DNA from: Spirochaeta isovalerica
GTDB lineage: Bacteria > Spirochaetota > Spirochaetia > DSM-2461
Length of the DNA stretch: 64,000 nt
Direction of reading: 5' to 3'
NCBI RefSeq assembly: GCF_014207565.1
Contig: NZ_JACHGJ010000005.1
Coordinates: 186,001 to 250,000, forward strand
Made by a program: the position numbers and the translations under genes. The first letter of the stretch is position 1, and each line of letters begins with the position of its first letter. Below, piece after piece: positions 28,622 to 37,665 of the stretch. The notes beneath the pieces were generated by a model that saw only the letters and a program-made list of their open reading frames with translations, ran no database searches and had not been told where the DNA came from.

Positions 28622-29014
28622 TTAACGTTTTGAGAACTGGAACTTTCTTCTCGCACCGGGCTGACCGTATTTCTTTCTTTCAACCATTCTGGAGTCTCTT
28701 GTAAGATATCCGTTAGCTTTAAGAGCCGGTCTGTTTGCCTCATCAAGAGCAACGAGAGCTCTTGACAGTCCGTGAAGACAAGCACCTGCCTGACCGGTGA
28801 TACCACCGCCCTTCACGTTGATTACGACATCGTATTTACCCAGGCTGTCTGTAACATCGAGGGGTCTTATAACCGTATCCGAATGAATACCGATTGTGAA
28901 GTATTCTTTCAGTTCTTTACCGTTGACTTTAATTACACCGGTACCTTTTCTGAGGTATACACGTGCAACAGAAGTCTTTCTTCTTCCTGTTCCGTTTGCA
29001 AGATTTTTTACCAT
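28622..29014 (-). CDS. rpsI: 30S ribosomal protein S9
   Basis: A 130-residue ribosomal protein. GTGRRKTSVARVYLRKG, GGGITGQAGACLHGLSRAL, LTRDSRMVERKKYGQPGARR and the basic tail KFQFSKR are the S9 hallmarks; the tail reaches the P-site tRNA. It lies 16 bp after rplM in the conserved rplM-rpsI operon. Confidence 0.98.
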   Translation of the reverse strand: MVKNLANGTGRRKTSVARVYLRKGTGVIKVNGKELKEYFTIGIHSDTVIRPLDVTDSLGKYDVVINVKGGGITGQAGACLHGLSRALVALDEANRPALKANGYLTRDSRMVERKKYGQPGARRKFQFSKR

Positions 29015-29030
29015 TTAGATTCTCCTGACC

Positions 29031-29459
29031 TTACACTTCCACAGCAACGGGCTGCTGTGCGGCATGGGGATGATTAGCCCCAGCGTAGATTTTCACGTTA
29101 GTATAAAGCTTGTTCCCGAGGGGCCCTTTGGGGAGCATGCCTCTGACAGCTTTCTCCATGGGCATTGTGGGCTTTTTTGCCAGAACTTTTTCATAAGTTT
29201 CAGCTTTCAGACCACCGAGATACCCGGAGTGACGGTAATACATCTTGTCAGTTTTCTTTCTACCGGTAACAGCTGCTTTTTCAGCGTTTACAATAATGAC
29301 ATAATCACCAATTTCCTGGTGAGGTGTGTAATAGGGCTTGTTTTTACCGCGGAGAATATTCGCCGCTTTTACTGCAACACGACCGAGAGAAACGCCTTCT
29401 GCATCGATGACGTACCATTTTCTCTCTATACTTGCAGGTTTTTCAAATATAGTTTTCAT
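29031..29459 (-). CDS. rplM: 50S ribosomal protein L13
   Basis: A 142-residue ribosomal protein. Hallmarks are RKWYVIDAEGVSLGRVA, ANILRGKNKPYYTP, YYRHSGYLGGLK and the AVRGMLPKGPLGNKLY motif. It is the first gene of the L13-S9 operon, with a promoter about 60 bp upstream. Confidence 0.98.
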   Translation of the reverse strand: MKTIFEKPASIERKWYVIDAEGVSLGRVAVKAANILRGKNKPYYTPHQEIGDYVIIVNAEKAAVTGRKKTDKMYYRHSGYLGGLKAETYEKVLAKKPTMPMEKAVRGMLPKGPLGNKLYTNVKIYAGANHPHAAQQPVAVEV

Positions 29460-29513
29460 CTTCCTCTAACCTTATCAATAATAGATAATTCTCGACTTAT
29501 GTAACGGGATCTT

Positions 29514-29543
29514 AATATTCACATCATTGAAAAATAAAGTCAA
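29514..29543 (-). promoter_or_regulatory. promoter of the rplM-rpsI operon
   Basis: TTGACT (29538-29543), 18-bp spacer, AATATT (29514-29519) on the minus strand, about 55 bp upstream of the rplM ATG. The -10 is only moderate. Confidence 0.45.
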
Positions 29544-29583
29544 TAAGGGTAAAGGGTTAAATTCGGGATTAATAAGTTGAATT

Positions 29584-29889
29584 CTACAGTCGTTTTCGCC
29601 GGGCCGTAAGGAAGGAAATGAAACCGGCGGTAAAGAAAAGAAAGGGAAGCAGAGCGAACAGAGCTTCAATCACAGGAATCCCGAAAAATGTAAATTTCTG
29701 CAAATCCGTAAGGCCGAAAACCTGCAGCGTCTCTGCAATGACCTCTCCGTAGAGAAAAACCGTTCCGACGACAACGAGAAGCCATGAAGCTTCGCGCGTC
29801 CTGGACCAGAGAAGAACAGCCGTAACCGTGGCGGCGAAACCTGCCAGAAGCTTTACGAGCAGCAGAATAATTTCAGGGCTGTTGGACAT
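29584..29889 (-). CDS. small membrane protein, hypothetical
   Basis: A 101-residue protein with three transmembrane helices (about 6-24, 34-52 and 72-92) and a basic C-terminal tail (TARRKRL). It starts four bases after the aminotransferase-like gene stop and is the last gene of the lolA-rodZ-rimO-uvrD run. I do not recognise a named family; no catalytic motif is visible. Confidence 0.65.
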   Translation of the reverse strand: MSNSPEIILLLVKLLAGFAATVTAVLLWSRTREASWLLVVVGTVFLYGEVIAETLQVFGLTDLQKFTFFGIPVIEALFALLPFLFFTAGFISFLTARRKRL

Positions 29890-29893
29890 GACC

Positions 29894-30655
29894 TTACCTC
29901 TTTAAAGCCTGTTTGAGTTTTTTCAGGCTCCCCTCTTTAATATCGACAGCAATCACCGACGGTTTATCATAAAGAGGTGATATGAGGATTCCATTCTCAA
30001 GATAAAGCTTAAACAGATCCGGATAGTCCTCTTTTGCGCAGAGGGGCCTTAGATAGGGTCCGGTTCTTTCCCAGTGTCCGGTATCATCAAGAAGGCTCCA
30101 GCCCTCTGTGTCCAACTCTTTCATTCTGAGCTGAAGATCAAACCAGGACCGGACCAACCCCGCCTGAATGACCGGCGAGAGCCTATCCGACTGAGGCAGG
30201 TCTTTCTGATCGGAAAGAATAGCCACCGCGTCGATACCGGGGTAAGGCAGGTTTACGAGGAGCCGATCCGCGTTTTCCGGAACAGGAAGATAAGGTCTCC
30301 AGATGACATTCCTTCCCGTTTGAGCCGAGAGGGCGGGATCATCGAAAGAGACTGCTTCACCGCAGGCTTTTTCAAATGAATCAAGGCTGCTGTAAACGGC
30401 CCTGCGGGAAAATCGGGGAAATCCTTTTTTCAGAACTTTATAGAGCCTGCTATCATAGACAGAGGGATAAGGTGCATACAACCCTCTTGAAAGCGTATTT
30501 TTCAGGACATTGGAGAGTCCGTTGGGCCGATGGCCGCAAAGAGCGCGCCCTCCGTCCAGAAATAGATCGAGAAAACGGCGGCCTTTATCATCATAGAGAT
30601 AAAATCCTCTGGCTCTTTTTATAGGCGTAATCATCCGCATTAAATCATCTGACAT
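29894..30655 (-). CDS. degenerate class III aminotransferase-like protein
   Basis: A 253-residue protein counted from ATG 30655, which is preceded by GAAGGGG; a longer frame to 30679 would overlap uvrD. The N-terminus resembles class III (ornithine/GSA-type) aminotransferases: RARGFYLYDDKGRRFLDLFLDGGRALCGH and HRPNGLSNVLKNTLSRG parts are typical of the entry strand and first helix. The C-terminal ~60 residues look like the family's small domain (LFKLYLENGILISPLYDKPS). The large central domain with the PLP-binding lysine is missing, so it cannot be a normal transaminase. The frame is intact, so it may have been kept for another purpose. Function unknown. Confidence 0.6.
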   Translation of the reverse strand: MSDDLMRMITPIKRARGFYLYDDKGRRFLDLFLDGGRALCGHRPNGLSNVLKNTLSRGLYAPYPSVYDSRLYKVLKKGFPRFSRRAVYSSLDSFEKACGEAVSFDDPALSAQTGRNVIWRPYLPVPENADRLLVNLPYPGIDAVAILSDQKDLPQSDRLSPVIQAGLVRSWFDLQLRMKELDTEGWSLLDDTGHWERTGPYLRPLCAKEDYPDLFKLYLENGILISPLYDKPSVIAVDIKEGSLKKLKQALKR

Positions 30656-30666
30656 TGTTTTCCCCT

Positions 30667-32766
30667 TCAGCTGTCCCATTCGGCACGGCCGAGCTTTTCC
30701 AGTTTATGGGCGCAGAACTCAGGCATGAGAACGGCTGTTCTCCCCGATTCAAAAATGACATGAAGAACAGTGTGCCCGTTATTGAATAGATTCTTGTTGA
30801 CTACGCCAACGCCGTAATCTTCATGATAAAGACGGGTTCCCGGCTTAAAATCCCCCGAGGGACCGCTGTCCTCTCCTATAGTATCGACCAGTTCCGAGGG
30901 AAGCTCATCGATAAAGCGGGACGGATAGCGGTCTTCCGTTCTGCCGTAAAGCATTCGCCTGCGCGTCGATGTGAAAAACAGTTCCTTTCTGGCCCGCGTG
31001 ATGCTCACATAAAAAAGCCGGCGTTCCTCTTCTATATCATCATCATCGGCGTATTCGTCACCGCGGGGGAAAAGCCCCTCTTCCATACCGGTGATAAAAA
31101 CACGGTCGAACTCCAATCCTTTCGTATTATGCATGGTTATGAGGGTGACGCGATCGGGATCATTATCCTCTTCCTCCAGCATAGTCTGGTCGAGTTCAAT
31201 GAGCTCCAGAAATTCGGAAAGCCCCTCCATCGTTCCATCGTACTGATCGGCTGCGGTCACCAATTCTTCAAGGTTTCGCACCTTCTGGGAGTGGTCTACC
31301 TCATCCTGGGCTCTGTGATACTCCAAAAGTCCCGATTCCCGGATGACCCGGTCCACGTAGGGAGCCAGTGTCGCTGACTCTCCCAGGGCTTCGGACAGCT
31401 GATCGCAGATGCGGCAGAAATCGGTTAAACCTTTGGCGCCTTTTCCTTTCATGCCGCCCAGAGCCGCTTTTGAAGCTTCAAGAAGATCTCCTCCCGCATC
31501 CAGCATGTATCTGAATACTTTTTCAAGAGAAACCTTCCCCAGGCCCCGGGCCGGCTTATTAATGATGCGCCGGAAAGCGACTTCATCCCGGCTGTTGCTG
31601 AGAAAACTCAGAAAGGCGACCGTATCCTTGATTTCCTCGCGGCTGTAGAAACTGAGAGTCCCCACAAGCCTGTAGGGTATTCCCATCTTCCGGAATGTGC
31701 TTTCGAACTCCCGGGACTGGGCGTTTGTCCTGTAAAGAACGGCTGTTTCGCCATATTGGCTATTGGCCATGATATTTTCAGCGCAATCCTGCGCTTCGGT
31801 AATCTGATTTTCCGAGTAGAAAAGTTTTGCCTTTACACCGGAGCCTTTCCTGGTCCAGAGAGTTTTGCCCAGGCGCCCCGAATTATTGGAAACGACAGAT
31901 GAGGCGATACTGAGAATATTACCCGTGGAGCGGTAGTTTTCCTCCAGCTTGATAACCTTTGTGCCGGGAAAGGATTCATGGAAGGTGAGGATATTTTTCA
32001 CTTCCGCCCCGCGGAAACGGTAAATAGACTGATCATCATCGCCGACGACAGCGAGCCAGGTATCGGGTCCGGACAATTCTTTCAACAGCTGAAACTGCGC
32101 CCCGTTGGAGTCCTGATACTCGTCAACCAGGATGACCCGGAACTTCTGATGTATCCTCTTCTTCAACTCGCCGCTCTCCCGGAGCATTTTCACCGGAAGA
32201 CTGATCAGGTCGCCGAAATCGGCGTTGCCTATATCCCGCAGCCTGGTTTCATAAATTCTGTAGATTTCATTGAACGATGGATCGGGATTGATATGGGACA
32301 GATCATCATCGGGCTGCAGGCAATCGTCTTTAGCCCGGGAGATATCGCGGCTGTAGCGGCGGAGCTCGTTTCGGGGAGCCTCGTCGAACAGGGTTTTCAA
32401 CAGGGAAAGCACATCGTCATCGTCATAGATGGTGAAGTGGGATTTCATATCAAGAAGAGAGGCGTTCCGCCTTAAAAGCCAGGCACCGAATGAGTGAAAG
32501 GTTTTGATCATGACGCCCTGAGCATCGCTGACCATTCCCTGGACTCTGTCGGACATTTCAGCGGCAGCTTTGTTTGTAAAGGTTACGGCGAGGATAGATG
32601 AGGGCTCGAACCCCATATCATTAATGAGCCAGGCTATCCTGGTTGTAATGACTCTTGTTTTACCGGAACCGGCGCCTGCCAGAATCAGGAGCGGTTCCTG
32701 TCCGTGGGTTACGGCTTCGAGCTGCTGTTCATTGAGACCTTTCAGATAGGAAGGAGAACCGCTCAC
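30667..32766 (-). CDS. UvrD/PcrA/Rep-type superfamily 1 DNA helicase
   Basis: A 699-residue 3'-5' helicase for repair and replication-fork maintenance. Motif Q/I is LNEQQLEAVTHGQEP and AGAGSGKT (about 30-37), motif Ia TFTNKAAAEM, motif II VDEYQDSN, motif III GDDDQSIYRFRGAE, motif IV LEENYRST, motif V MHNTKGLEFDRVF and motif VI FYVSITRARKELF. The order and length match UvrD/PcrA. The start is GTG at 32766 with GGAGG upstream. It follows rimO by two bases and is cotranscribed. The exact paralogue (PcrA versus UvrD) is not decidable here. Confidence 0.93.
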   Translation of the reverse strand: MSGSPSYLKGLNEQQLEAVTHGQEPLLILAGAGSGKTRVITTRIAWLINDMGFEPSSILAVTFTNKAAAEMSDRVQGMVSDAQGVMIKTFHSFGAWLLRRNASLLDMKSHFTIYDDDDVLSLLKTLFDEAPRNELRRYSRDISRAKDDCLQPDDDLSHINPDPSFNEIYRIYETRLRDIGNADFGDLISLPVKMLRESGELKKRIHQKFRVILVDEYQDSNGAQFQLLKELSGPDTWLAVVGDDDQSIYRFRGAEVKNILTFHESFPGTKVIKLEENYRSTGNILSIASSVVSNNSGRLGKTLWTRKGSGVKAKLFYSENQITEAQDCAENIMANSQYGETAVLYRTNAQSREFESTFRKMGIPYRLVGTLSFYSREEIKDTVAFLSFLSNSRDEVAFRRIINKPARGLGKVSLEKVFRYMLDAGGDLLEASKAALGGMKGKGAKGLTDFCRICDQLSEALGESATLAPYVDRVIRESGLLEYHRAQDEVDHSQKVRNLEELVTAADQYDGTMEGLSEFLELIELDQTMLEEEDNDPDRVTLITMHNTKGLEFDRVFITGMEEGLFPRGDEYADDDDIEEERRLFYVSITRARKELFFTSTRRRMLYGRTEDRYPSRFIDELPSELVDTIGEDSGPSGDFKPGTRLYHEDYGVGVVNKNLFNNGHTVLHVIFESGRTAVLMPEFCAHKLEKLGRAEWDS

Positions 32767-32768
32767 TA

Positions 32769-34130
32769 TCAGTCCTCCAGAACAACGGCTTCCAGATCCA
32801 ATCCATTTCTTTTGAAGATTTTTGCCTGAACCACATCTCCGGGACGAATGTTCTCGCCATGAAGAACGATCAGACCGTCCACTTCAGGAGCCTGAAAGTA
32901 TGCCCGTCCTATATAGAGGTTTTCCTCTTCCACTTTTTCTTCGATAAGAACTTCATAGGTTTTTCCGAGAAAATCATCGAGCAGAGCTTCGGTTATCTCG
33001 CTCTGGCGGATTTCCAGTTCCTGTTTGCGCTTTTCTGCGGATTTCGCCGCAAGTTTGGTTCCCAGTGCCCCTCTGTAATTCCAGGCGGGAGTATCCTCTT
33101 CCCGGGAATAAGTGAAAAAACCGACCCAGTTGAGATTGGCATTACGCTGAAAATCGAGCAGATCACGGAAATCCTGTTTGTTTTCTCCGGGAAATCCGGT
33201 CATGAAAGTGGACCGGAAGACCGCGTCCGGCAATTTTTCCCTGATGGAAGCGATCATCTCCAGATGAGATCGGGCTGTTCCCCGTCTTCCCATTTTCCGC
33301 AGGATTCTTTCCGAGGCATGCTGAAAGGGAATATCAAAATAGGGAAGAAATCTCTTGTCTTCTGCCATAATCTCGACGACTTCATCGATAAAGCGGTCGG
33401 GATGGATATAAAGCAGCCGGATCCAGAATTTCCCTTCGATAGCTGAAATGGCTCTGAGAAGTTCGGGAAGTTCTTTTCTGCCGCGGTCCGTTCCCAGACC
33501 GGCCAGATCCTGAGCTATAAGATTGAGTTCGAAAGCGCCGTCAGCAATAAGCTGTTTGATCTCTGCAATAATTTCATCGAGAGGCCGGCTTTTCAATCCC
33601 CCTTTTATGATGGGAATAGCGCAAAATGTACACCTATTGTTACACCCTTCGGCTATTTTCACATAAACGGAACGGTCATAGGAGAAAAACTTCTTTCTCG
33701 GTGTTACCGAAAGATCGGTTTCCGGAATAAGAACCGGCTTTTCTCCTTTCTGTACCGCTTCGACCACATCTGTTATATGGCTGGGAGCCATGGAACCGAA
33801 AACTCCCGCCAATTCGGGAATCATATCCATCAGCTGTTGATTGTATCGCTCGGAAAGACAACCGGCGGCCAGAACTTTTTTTCCGGGATAGGCGCTGGTG
33901 AAATCGAGAATGGTATTAATCGATTCTTCTTTAGCCGGTTTGATAAAACCGCATGTGTTGACAATGATCAATTCGGCATTTTCCGGAGTCTCTTCAGACG
34001 TCCATCCCGCGTTGACCAGTGTGGAGATCATATTTTCGGCATCGACCTGGTTTTTTGAACAACCGAGGTTCTCTACATAAAAAGTGTTAGTTGTAGGGGA
34101 CGATGACGAGTTCGTATTTTCCTGTTTCAT
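32769..34130 (-). CDS. rimO: ribosomal protein S12 methylthiotransferase RimO
   Basis: A 453-residue radical SAM enzyme that methylthiolates the conserved Asp of ribosomal protein S12. The UPF0004 domain supplies Cys24, Cys60 and Cys91 for the auxiliary cluster, the radical SAM motif CNNRCTFC has Cys163/167/170, and a C-terminal TRAM domain (about 388-452) binds substrate. ENLGCSKNQVD and the IPFQHASERILRKMGR stretch distinguish RimO from MiaB (which has QMN near the start). The start overlaps rodZ by 44 bases, with no clear ribosome-binding site, suggesting coupling. Confidence 0.94.
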   Translation of the reverse strand: MKQENTNSSSSPTTNTFYVENLGCSKNQVDAENMISTLVNAGWTSEETPENAELIIVNTCGFIKPAKEESINTILDFTSAYPGKKVLAAGCLSERYNQQLMDMIPELAGVFGSMAPSHITDVVEAVQKGEKPVLIPETDLSVTPRKKFFSYDRSVYVKIAEGCNNRCTFCAIPIIKGGLKSRPLDEIIAEIKQLIADGAFELNLIAQDLAGLGTDRGRKELPELLRAISAIEGKFWIRLLYIHPDRFIDEVVEIMAEDKRFLPYFDIPFQHASERILRKMGRRGTARSHLEMIASIREKLPDAVFRSTFMTGFPGENKQDFRDLLDFQRNANLNWVGFFTYSREEDTPAWNYRGALGTKLAAKSAEKRKQELEIRQSEITEALLDDFLGKTYEVLIEEKVEEENLYIGRAYFQAPEVDGLIVLHGENIRPGDVVQAKIFKRNGLDLEAVVLED

Positions 34131-35244
34131 TATTTTTTACCCATTTGACCGAACGGACGACAACCTGTCCGTTCTCACCGATTTTAATTTCCTGTCCGGA
34201 AATCTTGAGGTCGACGCTTCCCGCATTGGAAGCCCAGAGAAGAAGATTGCGGTTCACATCTATCTTGAGGCGTTCTCCCGCCTGATAGAACCGTTCAATC
34301 CGCCCCTGCCCGTCTGTTTCGTAACGGAAAAGCCCGTCGCCCCGGAATAAAGCATCAATGGTGTAAGCCTTGGGATATGTTTCAGTCATTATGACGATTT
34401 TATCGGTTAAATTCGTATCGGCACTTGCAGCCGGAATTGCAGAGACAACGACCTCTTCAGGCTCTTCGCCGGCTTGAGGCTCGTCTACTGAAACCTTCTG
34501 TGCAATAATTGTCGCTCCGGAAGACGAGACTTTTTTTACAAAGAAATAAACACCAGTCTGATCCCCGATAAGAACAACCTGCTCTCCTCCCTGTTCGAGA
34601 AGGATTTCACCGGGATTGCCCGATGGATCGGCATAGCTAATAAGCTGCTCCTCATCGGAGATGCTGACGAAAAAGGTCAGAAGTCTGCTGCCTGTGGAAA
34701 CCTTAATTGAATCGCCGTTGGAGACATTGATATCCAGCGTATCTTCGGTCAGAAAAAACTCTTTCGGTCCGCTTTGTTCATCGGAGACAGAAGTCGTTTC
34801 CTCTTCTATAGTGCTGTCGGTCTTTTCTCCGTCATCGAGAAAGGAAGGGATAAAGAGAACGGCAACACCGGCTGCAACGACAACGACAGCCAGGACAGGG
34901 ATCAGCCACCGGGGAAGGCTTTTTTTCTCAACAGAAGACTCGGGTTTCTCTTTTTTTACAGCGGCGGCTTTCTTTTTGCCCAACAGAAGATCCATTGGGA
35001 CCGGTTCTTCGCTGATTTTAAAGTTTTTATAGATCCCTACCATTTTAGAGGGATCGAGACCGAGATATTCCGAGTAGTTCCTCAGAAAACCGATGAGATA
35101 GGCTTCGGCGGGAAAGAAATCAAAATCATCCTCCTCAAGAGCGTGTATGTACTCTCTGGAGATATTTGTGTCATGGACGACCTGATCGAAGGAATAACCC
35201 TTCTCTTCTCTTGCAGTTCTAAGATGTTCACCTATAGATTTCAT
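34087..35244 (-). CDS. rodZ: RodZ-like helix-turn-helix membrane protein
   Basis: A 385-residue bitopic protein. Residues 1-65 form the HTH_25-type domain (LRTAREEKGYSFDQVVHDT, YLIGFLRNYSEYLGLD) that in RodZ contacts MreB. A basic linker rich in Lys (about 88-108) and one transmembrane helix (about 112-132) follow, then an acidic linker and a periplasmic beta-rich region (DUF4115-like end). It probably links cell-shape machinery to the envelope. It lies three bases after the lolA-like gene. MreB is not in the window. Confidence 0.82.
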   Translation of the reverse strand: MKSIGEHLRTAREEKGYSFDQVVHDTNISREYIHALEEDDFDFFPAEAYLIGFLRNYSEYLGLDPSKMVGIYKNFKISEEPVPMDLLLGKKKAAAVKKEKPESSVEKKSLPRWLIPVLAVVVVAAGVAVLFIPSFLDDGEKTDSTIEEETTSVSDEQSGPKEFFLTEDTLDINVSNGDSIKVSTGSRLLTFFVSISDEEQLISYADPSGNPGEILLEQGGEQVVLIGDQTGVYFFVKKVSSSGATIIAQKVSVDEPQAGEEPEEVVVSAIPAASADTNLTDKIVIMTETYPKAYTIDALFRGDGLFRYETDGQGRIERFYQAGERLKIDVNRNLLLWASNAGSVDLKISGQEIKIGENGQVVVRSVKWVKNNETGKYELVIVPYN

Positions 35245-35247
35245 GTA

Positions 35248-35934
35248 TCAGTTTTCCGGCTCAAACAAAAAGTTTTCTATTTCATTCCCTTCGGAGGGAG
35301 ATTCATACTCGAAACGGGCATCGGGGATTTTCGTCAAGGTATCGATATCCTCGAAATCGAACTGAATGGTTTCAAAAGAACCGGTTACACCGACAATCCG
35401 TCTTATGGACTTGTCTCCCGCGTTTATACTCATTTCCAGCTCGCGGAATCCCTCTGTCTGAGACATCCATGTGAGCTTCAGCTTTACGACCATTTCGGGA
35501 GAACCGTCTTCAAGAGGAACAGGTTCCGGTCCGACGAGATAACCGATGCGGTAGTTCCTCTCAAGGAGCTTGAGCCCCTGGCTGCTCACCATGGAAGCCA
35601 GCGTCGCTGAATTATGCTTCTTTAAAGTCTGCTTGAACGACACCCGGAATTTAGGGATGTAAAGCTCGAGCTGTTCGTTGTTGACAACCAGAACCTGCTC
35701 TTCGGGCTCGTCAAAATCTATTCTGAGCAAATTGGGAGTTTTATAATATAAGGTCCCCGACTGAACCTCGCTTCCTTTTGTGATAGTTATATATGCTTTA
35801 TAATCGGTTACATCTCCGTGCTGATCCGAAACGGATGTGAAAAACTTCTCGGCGGTCTCCTGGGACCAGAGAGAAAAAGCGGGAAGAATCAACAGGGCTG
35901 TAATCAGAAGGGTATGTTTCATTACTCTTTTCAA
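35248..35934 (-). CDS. lolA: LolA-like outer-membrane lipoprotein carrier protein
   Basis: A 228-residue periplasmic protein. A signal peptide spans about 1-24 (ALLILPAFSLWSQ). The LolA/LolB-like fold is indicated by FFTSVSDQHGDVTDYKAY, GTLYYKTPNLLRIDFDEPE, VVNNEQLELYIP and the SIRRIVGVTGSFETIQFDF strand. It should ferry lipoproteins from the inner to the outer membrane; spirochaetes have an outer membrane rich in lipoproteins. It is the first gene of a long minus-strand operon and has a consensus promoter. LolCDE are not nearby. Confidence 0.82.
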   Translation of the reverse strand: MKRVMKHTLLITALLILPAFSLWSQETAEKFFTSVSDQHGDVTDYKAYITITKGSEVQSGTLYYKTPNLLRIDFDEPEEQVLVVNNEQLELYIPKFRVSFKQTLKKHNSATLASMVSSQGLKLLERNYRIGYLVGPEPVPLEDGSPEMVVKLKLTWMSQTEGFRELEMSINAGDKSIRRIVGVTGSFETIQFDFEDIDTLTKIPDARFEYESPSEGNEIENFLFEPEN

Positions 35935-35963
35935 AACCAGTTTTTACCTCTATTCTATTCCAT

Positions 35964-35993
35964 ATTAGATACTTAAAGACGCTCAAGTGTCAA
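35964..35993 (-). promoter_or_regulatory. promoter of the lolA-rodZ-rimO-uvrD operon
   Basis: TTGACA (35988-35993), 18-bp spacer, TCTAAT (35964-35969) on the minus strand, about 30 bp upstream of the lolA-like ATG. Confidence 0.65.
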
Positions 35994-36018
35994 GCTGATT
36001 TATCGTGGGAGAAAAGAC

Positions 36019-36714
36019 ATGCCTAATATTAAAGTATTAGATTTCGGAGGCTCAATCGTAGCTCCCGATGAAGTGGATACCGCCTTTATCAAAGAGTTTA
36101 AAGTTTTTCTGACAAAATGGCTCGATGAGGACAAAGACAATAAAGCCATCATTGTAATAGGAGGCGGAGCTCCCGCCAGAAAATACCAGCAGGCATACCG
36201 GGAGATTATTTCCGACAGCGACGACAATGAAGCGGACTGGATCGGCATTATGGCCACAAGAATCAATGCCCAGCTTATCAAAGCTGTTTTCAGTGAATAC
36301 TGTCCGCAGGATGTCGTTACCGACCCGACGGCACCCGAGTCATTTGAAGGCCGGGTTATGGTTGCTGCGGGCTGGAAGCCCGGATGGTCGACAGATTACG
36401 ATGCTGTTGTTCTTGCAGAGAAATTCAGCGCCGATACGGTGTACAACCTGTCCAACATAGCCAAAGTCTATACTGATGATCCGAAGAAAAACCCCGATGC
36501 GAAACCACTCGATTATGTGAGCTGGGACGATTATAAAAAAATGGCCGGCGATGAGTGGACTCCCGGCAAGAACGTCCCCTTCGACCCTGTAGCAACAAAA
36601 AAAGCGGCGGAACTGAACCTCCAGGTCATTGCTGCAGCAGGCAAAGATCTTGACAACCTGCAGAAAATCTTTGACGGTGGGGATTTCATCGGAACTGTTA
36701 TCGGACGGAAATGA
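36019..36714 (+). CDS. pyrH: UMP kinase, archaeal-type amino acid kinase family
   Basis: A 231-residue nucleoside monophosphate kinase making UDP from UMP. The opening KVLDFGGSIV and the phosphate loop VIGGGAPARKYQQAY are typical, and the segment NLSNIAKVYTDDPKKNPDAK binds nucleotide. Wording and length are closer to the archaeal PyrH subfamily than to the usual bacterial hexameric enzyme, as seen in spirochaetes and relatives. GGGAG precedes ATG. It is convergent with the radical SAM gene with no gap and appears monocistronic. Confidence 0.88.
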   Translation: MPNIKVLDFGGSIVAPDEVDTAFIKEFKVFLTKWLDEDKDNKAIIVIGGGAPARKYQQAYREIISDSDDNEADWIGIMATRINAQLIKAVFSEYCPQDVVTDPTAPESFEGRVMVAAGWKPGWSTDYDAVVLAEKFSADTVYNLSNIAKVYTDDPKKNPDAKPLDYVSWDDYKKMAGDEWTPGKNVPFDPVATKKAAELNLQVIAAAGKDLDNLQKIFDGGDFIGTVIGRK

Positions 36715-37665
36715 TCACTGATCGATGAAATCTTTTGTGACGGCTGACCAGATTACGCGGGTCTGTTTCGAAGGGAACGGAACGGAGTTCCTGAAATCCG
36801 GCAGCCAGTCATTTGTCTGTTCCAGATCCTGGAAAAATCCCTCTTCAATTCCATATTCATCCATCCAGTCGAGAAGCCGCTCATATTCCTCATGAGAAAT
36901 ATATCGTTCGGGAATTTTTATTTTATTACCCGGTATATGAACAGGCGAATACTGCACCATCACAGAAACAAGTGCTTTTTCCAGTAACTCTTCTGCATAC
37001 CACTTGAGAAACTTCCGGCTCGATTCCAGTTCTCCCGGAAGAACCAGGTGCCGTATGATAACGCCTCTTCTCATCAGTCCCTCTTCAGAAAATTCGAGGG
37101 GCCGGCCGGAAGCCATCCTGATAAGAGCTTTTTCGACGATTCGGGGATAATCCTCCGCCTGATAGAGTCTCTTAGTCAGATGAGGCTCCGAGGCTTTGTA
37201 ATCGGGCAGATAAATGTCTATAAAGGTATCGAGCAGATCAATTGCTTCCTCAGTCTCATATCCGGAACAGTTCCAGAGAAGCGGTATGGACAAACCTCTT
37301 TTCTTAGCGGCTTTGACAGCCGGAACAATCGAAGGCAGAAAATGCGTCCCCGTCACGAAGTTGATATTTTCAGCCCCTCTTCTCTCCAGCTCCAGCATTA
37401 TATCGGTCAACGTATCGACTGAGATCTCCGCTCCGATCTGACCGCGGCTGATCTGCCAGTTCTGACAAAAAGGACACCCCATGGTGCAGCCGCTGAAAAA
37501 TATCGTTCCGCTGCCACCTTCTCCTGTAAGTGGCGGCTCTTCCCCGAAATGTAGGGCCGCCGTACCGATCCGCAGAACATCGCTCTGTCCGCAGAACCCC
37601 TTAATGCCGGCGGTTCTGTCGACACCGCACATGCGGGGGCAGAGACGGCAGTTTCTGTAATCCAT
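36715..37665 (-). CDS. radical SAM protein, PflA-like (COG1313 type)
   Basis: A 316-residue radical SAM enzyme. The SAM-cluster motif is FFSGCTMGCPFCQNWQ with Cys60, Cys64 and Cys67. An extra N-terminal cysteine set (Cys6, Cys9, Cys13, Cys25; CRLCPRMCGVDR and GFCGQ) suggests an additional metal centre, as in COG1313 pyruvate-formate-lyase-activating-enzyme-like proteins. Its target is unknown; no glycyl radical enzyme is adjacent. It overlaps the hydrolase stop (TAATG). Confidence 0.85.
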   Translation of the reverse strand: MDYRNCRLCPRMCGVDRTAGIKGFCGQSDVLRIGTAALHFGEEPPLTGEGGSGTIFFSGCTMGCPFCQNWQISRGQIGAEISVDTLTDIMLELERRGAENINFVTGTHFLPSIVPAVKAAKKRGLSIPLLWNCSGYETEEAIDLLDTFIDIYLPDYKASEPHLTKRLYQAEDYPRIVEKALIRMASGRPLEFSEEGLMRRGVIIRHLVLPGELESSRKFLKWYAEELLEKALVSVMVQYSPVHIPGNKIKIPERYISHEEYERLLDWMDEYGIEEGFFQDLEQTNDWLPDFRNSVPFPSKQTRVIWSAVTKDFIDQ

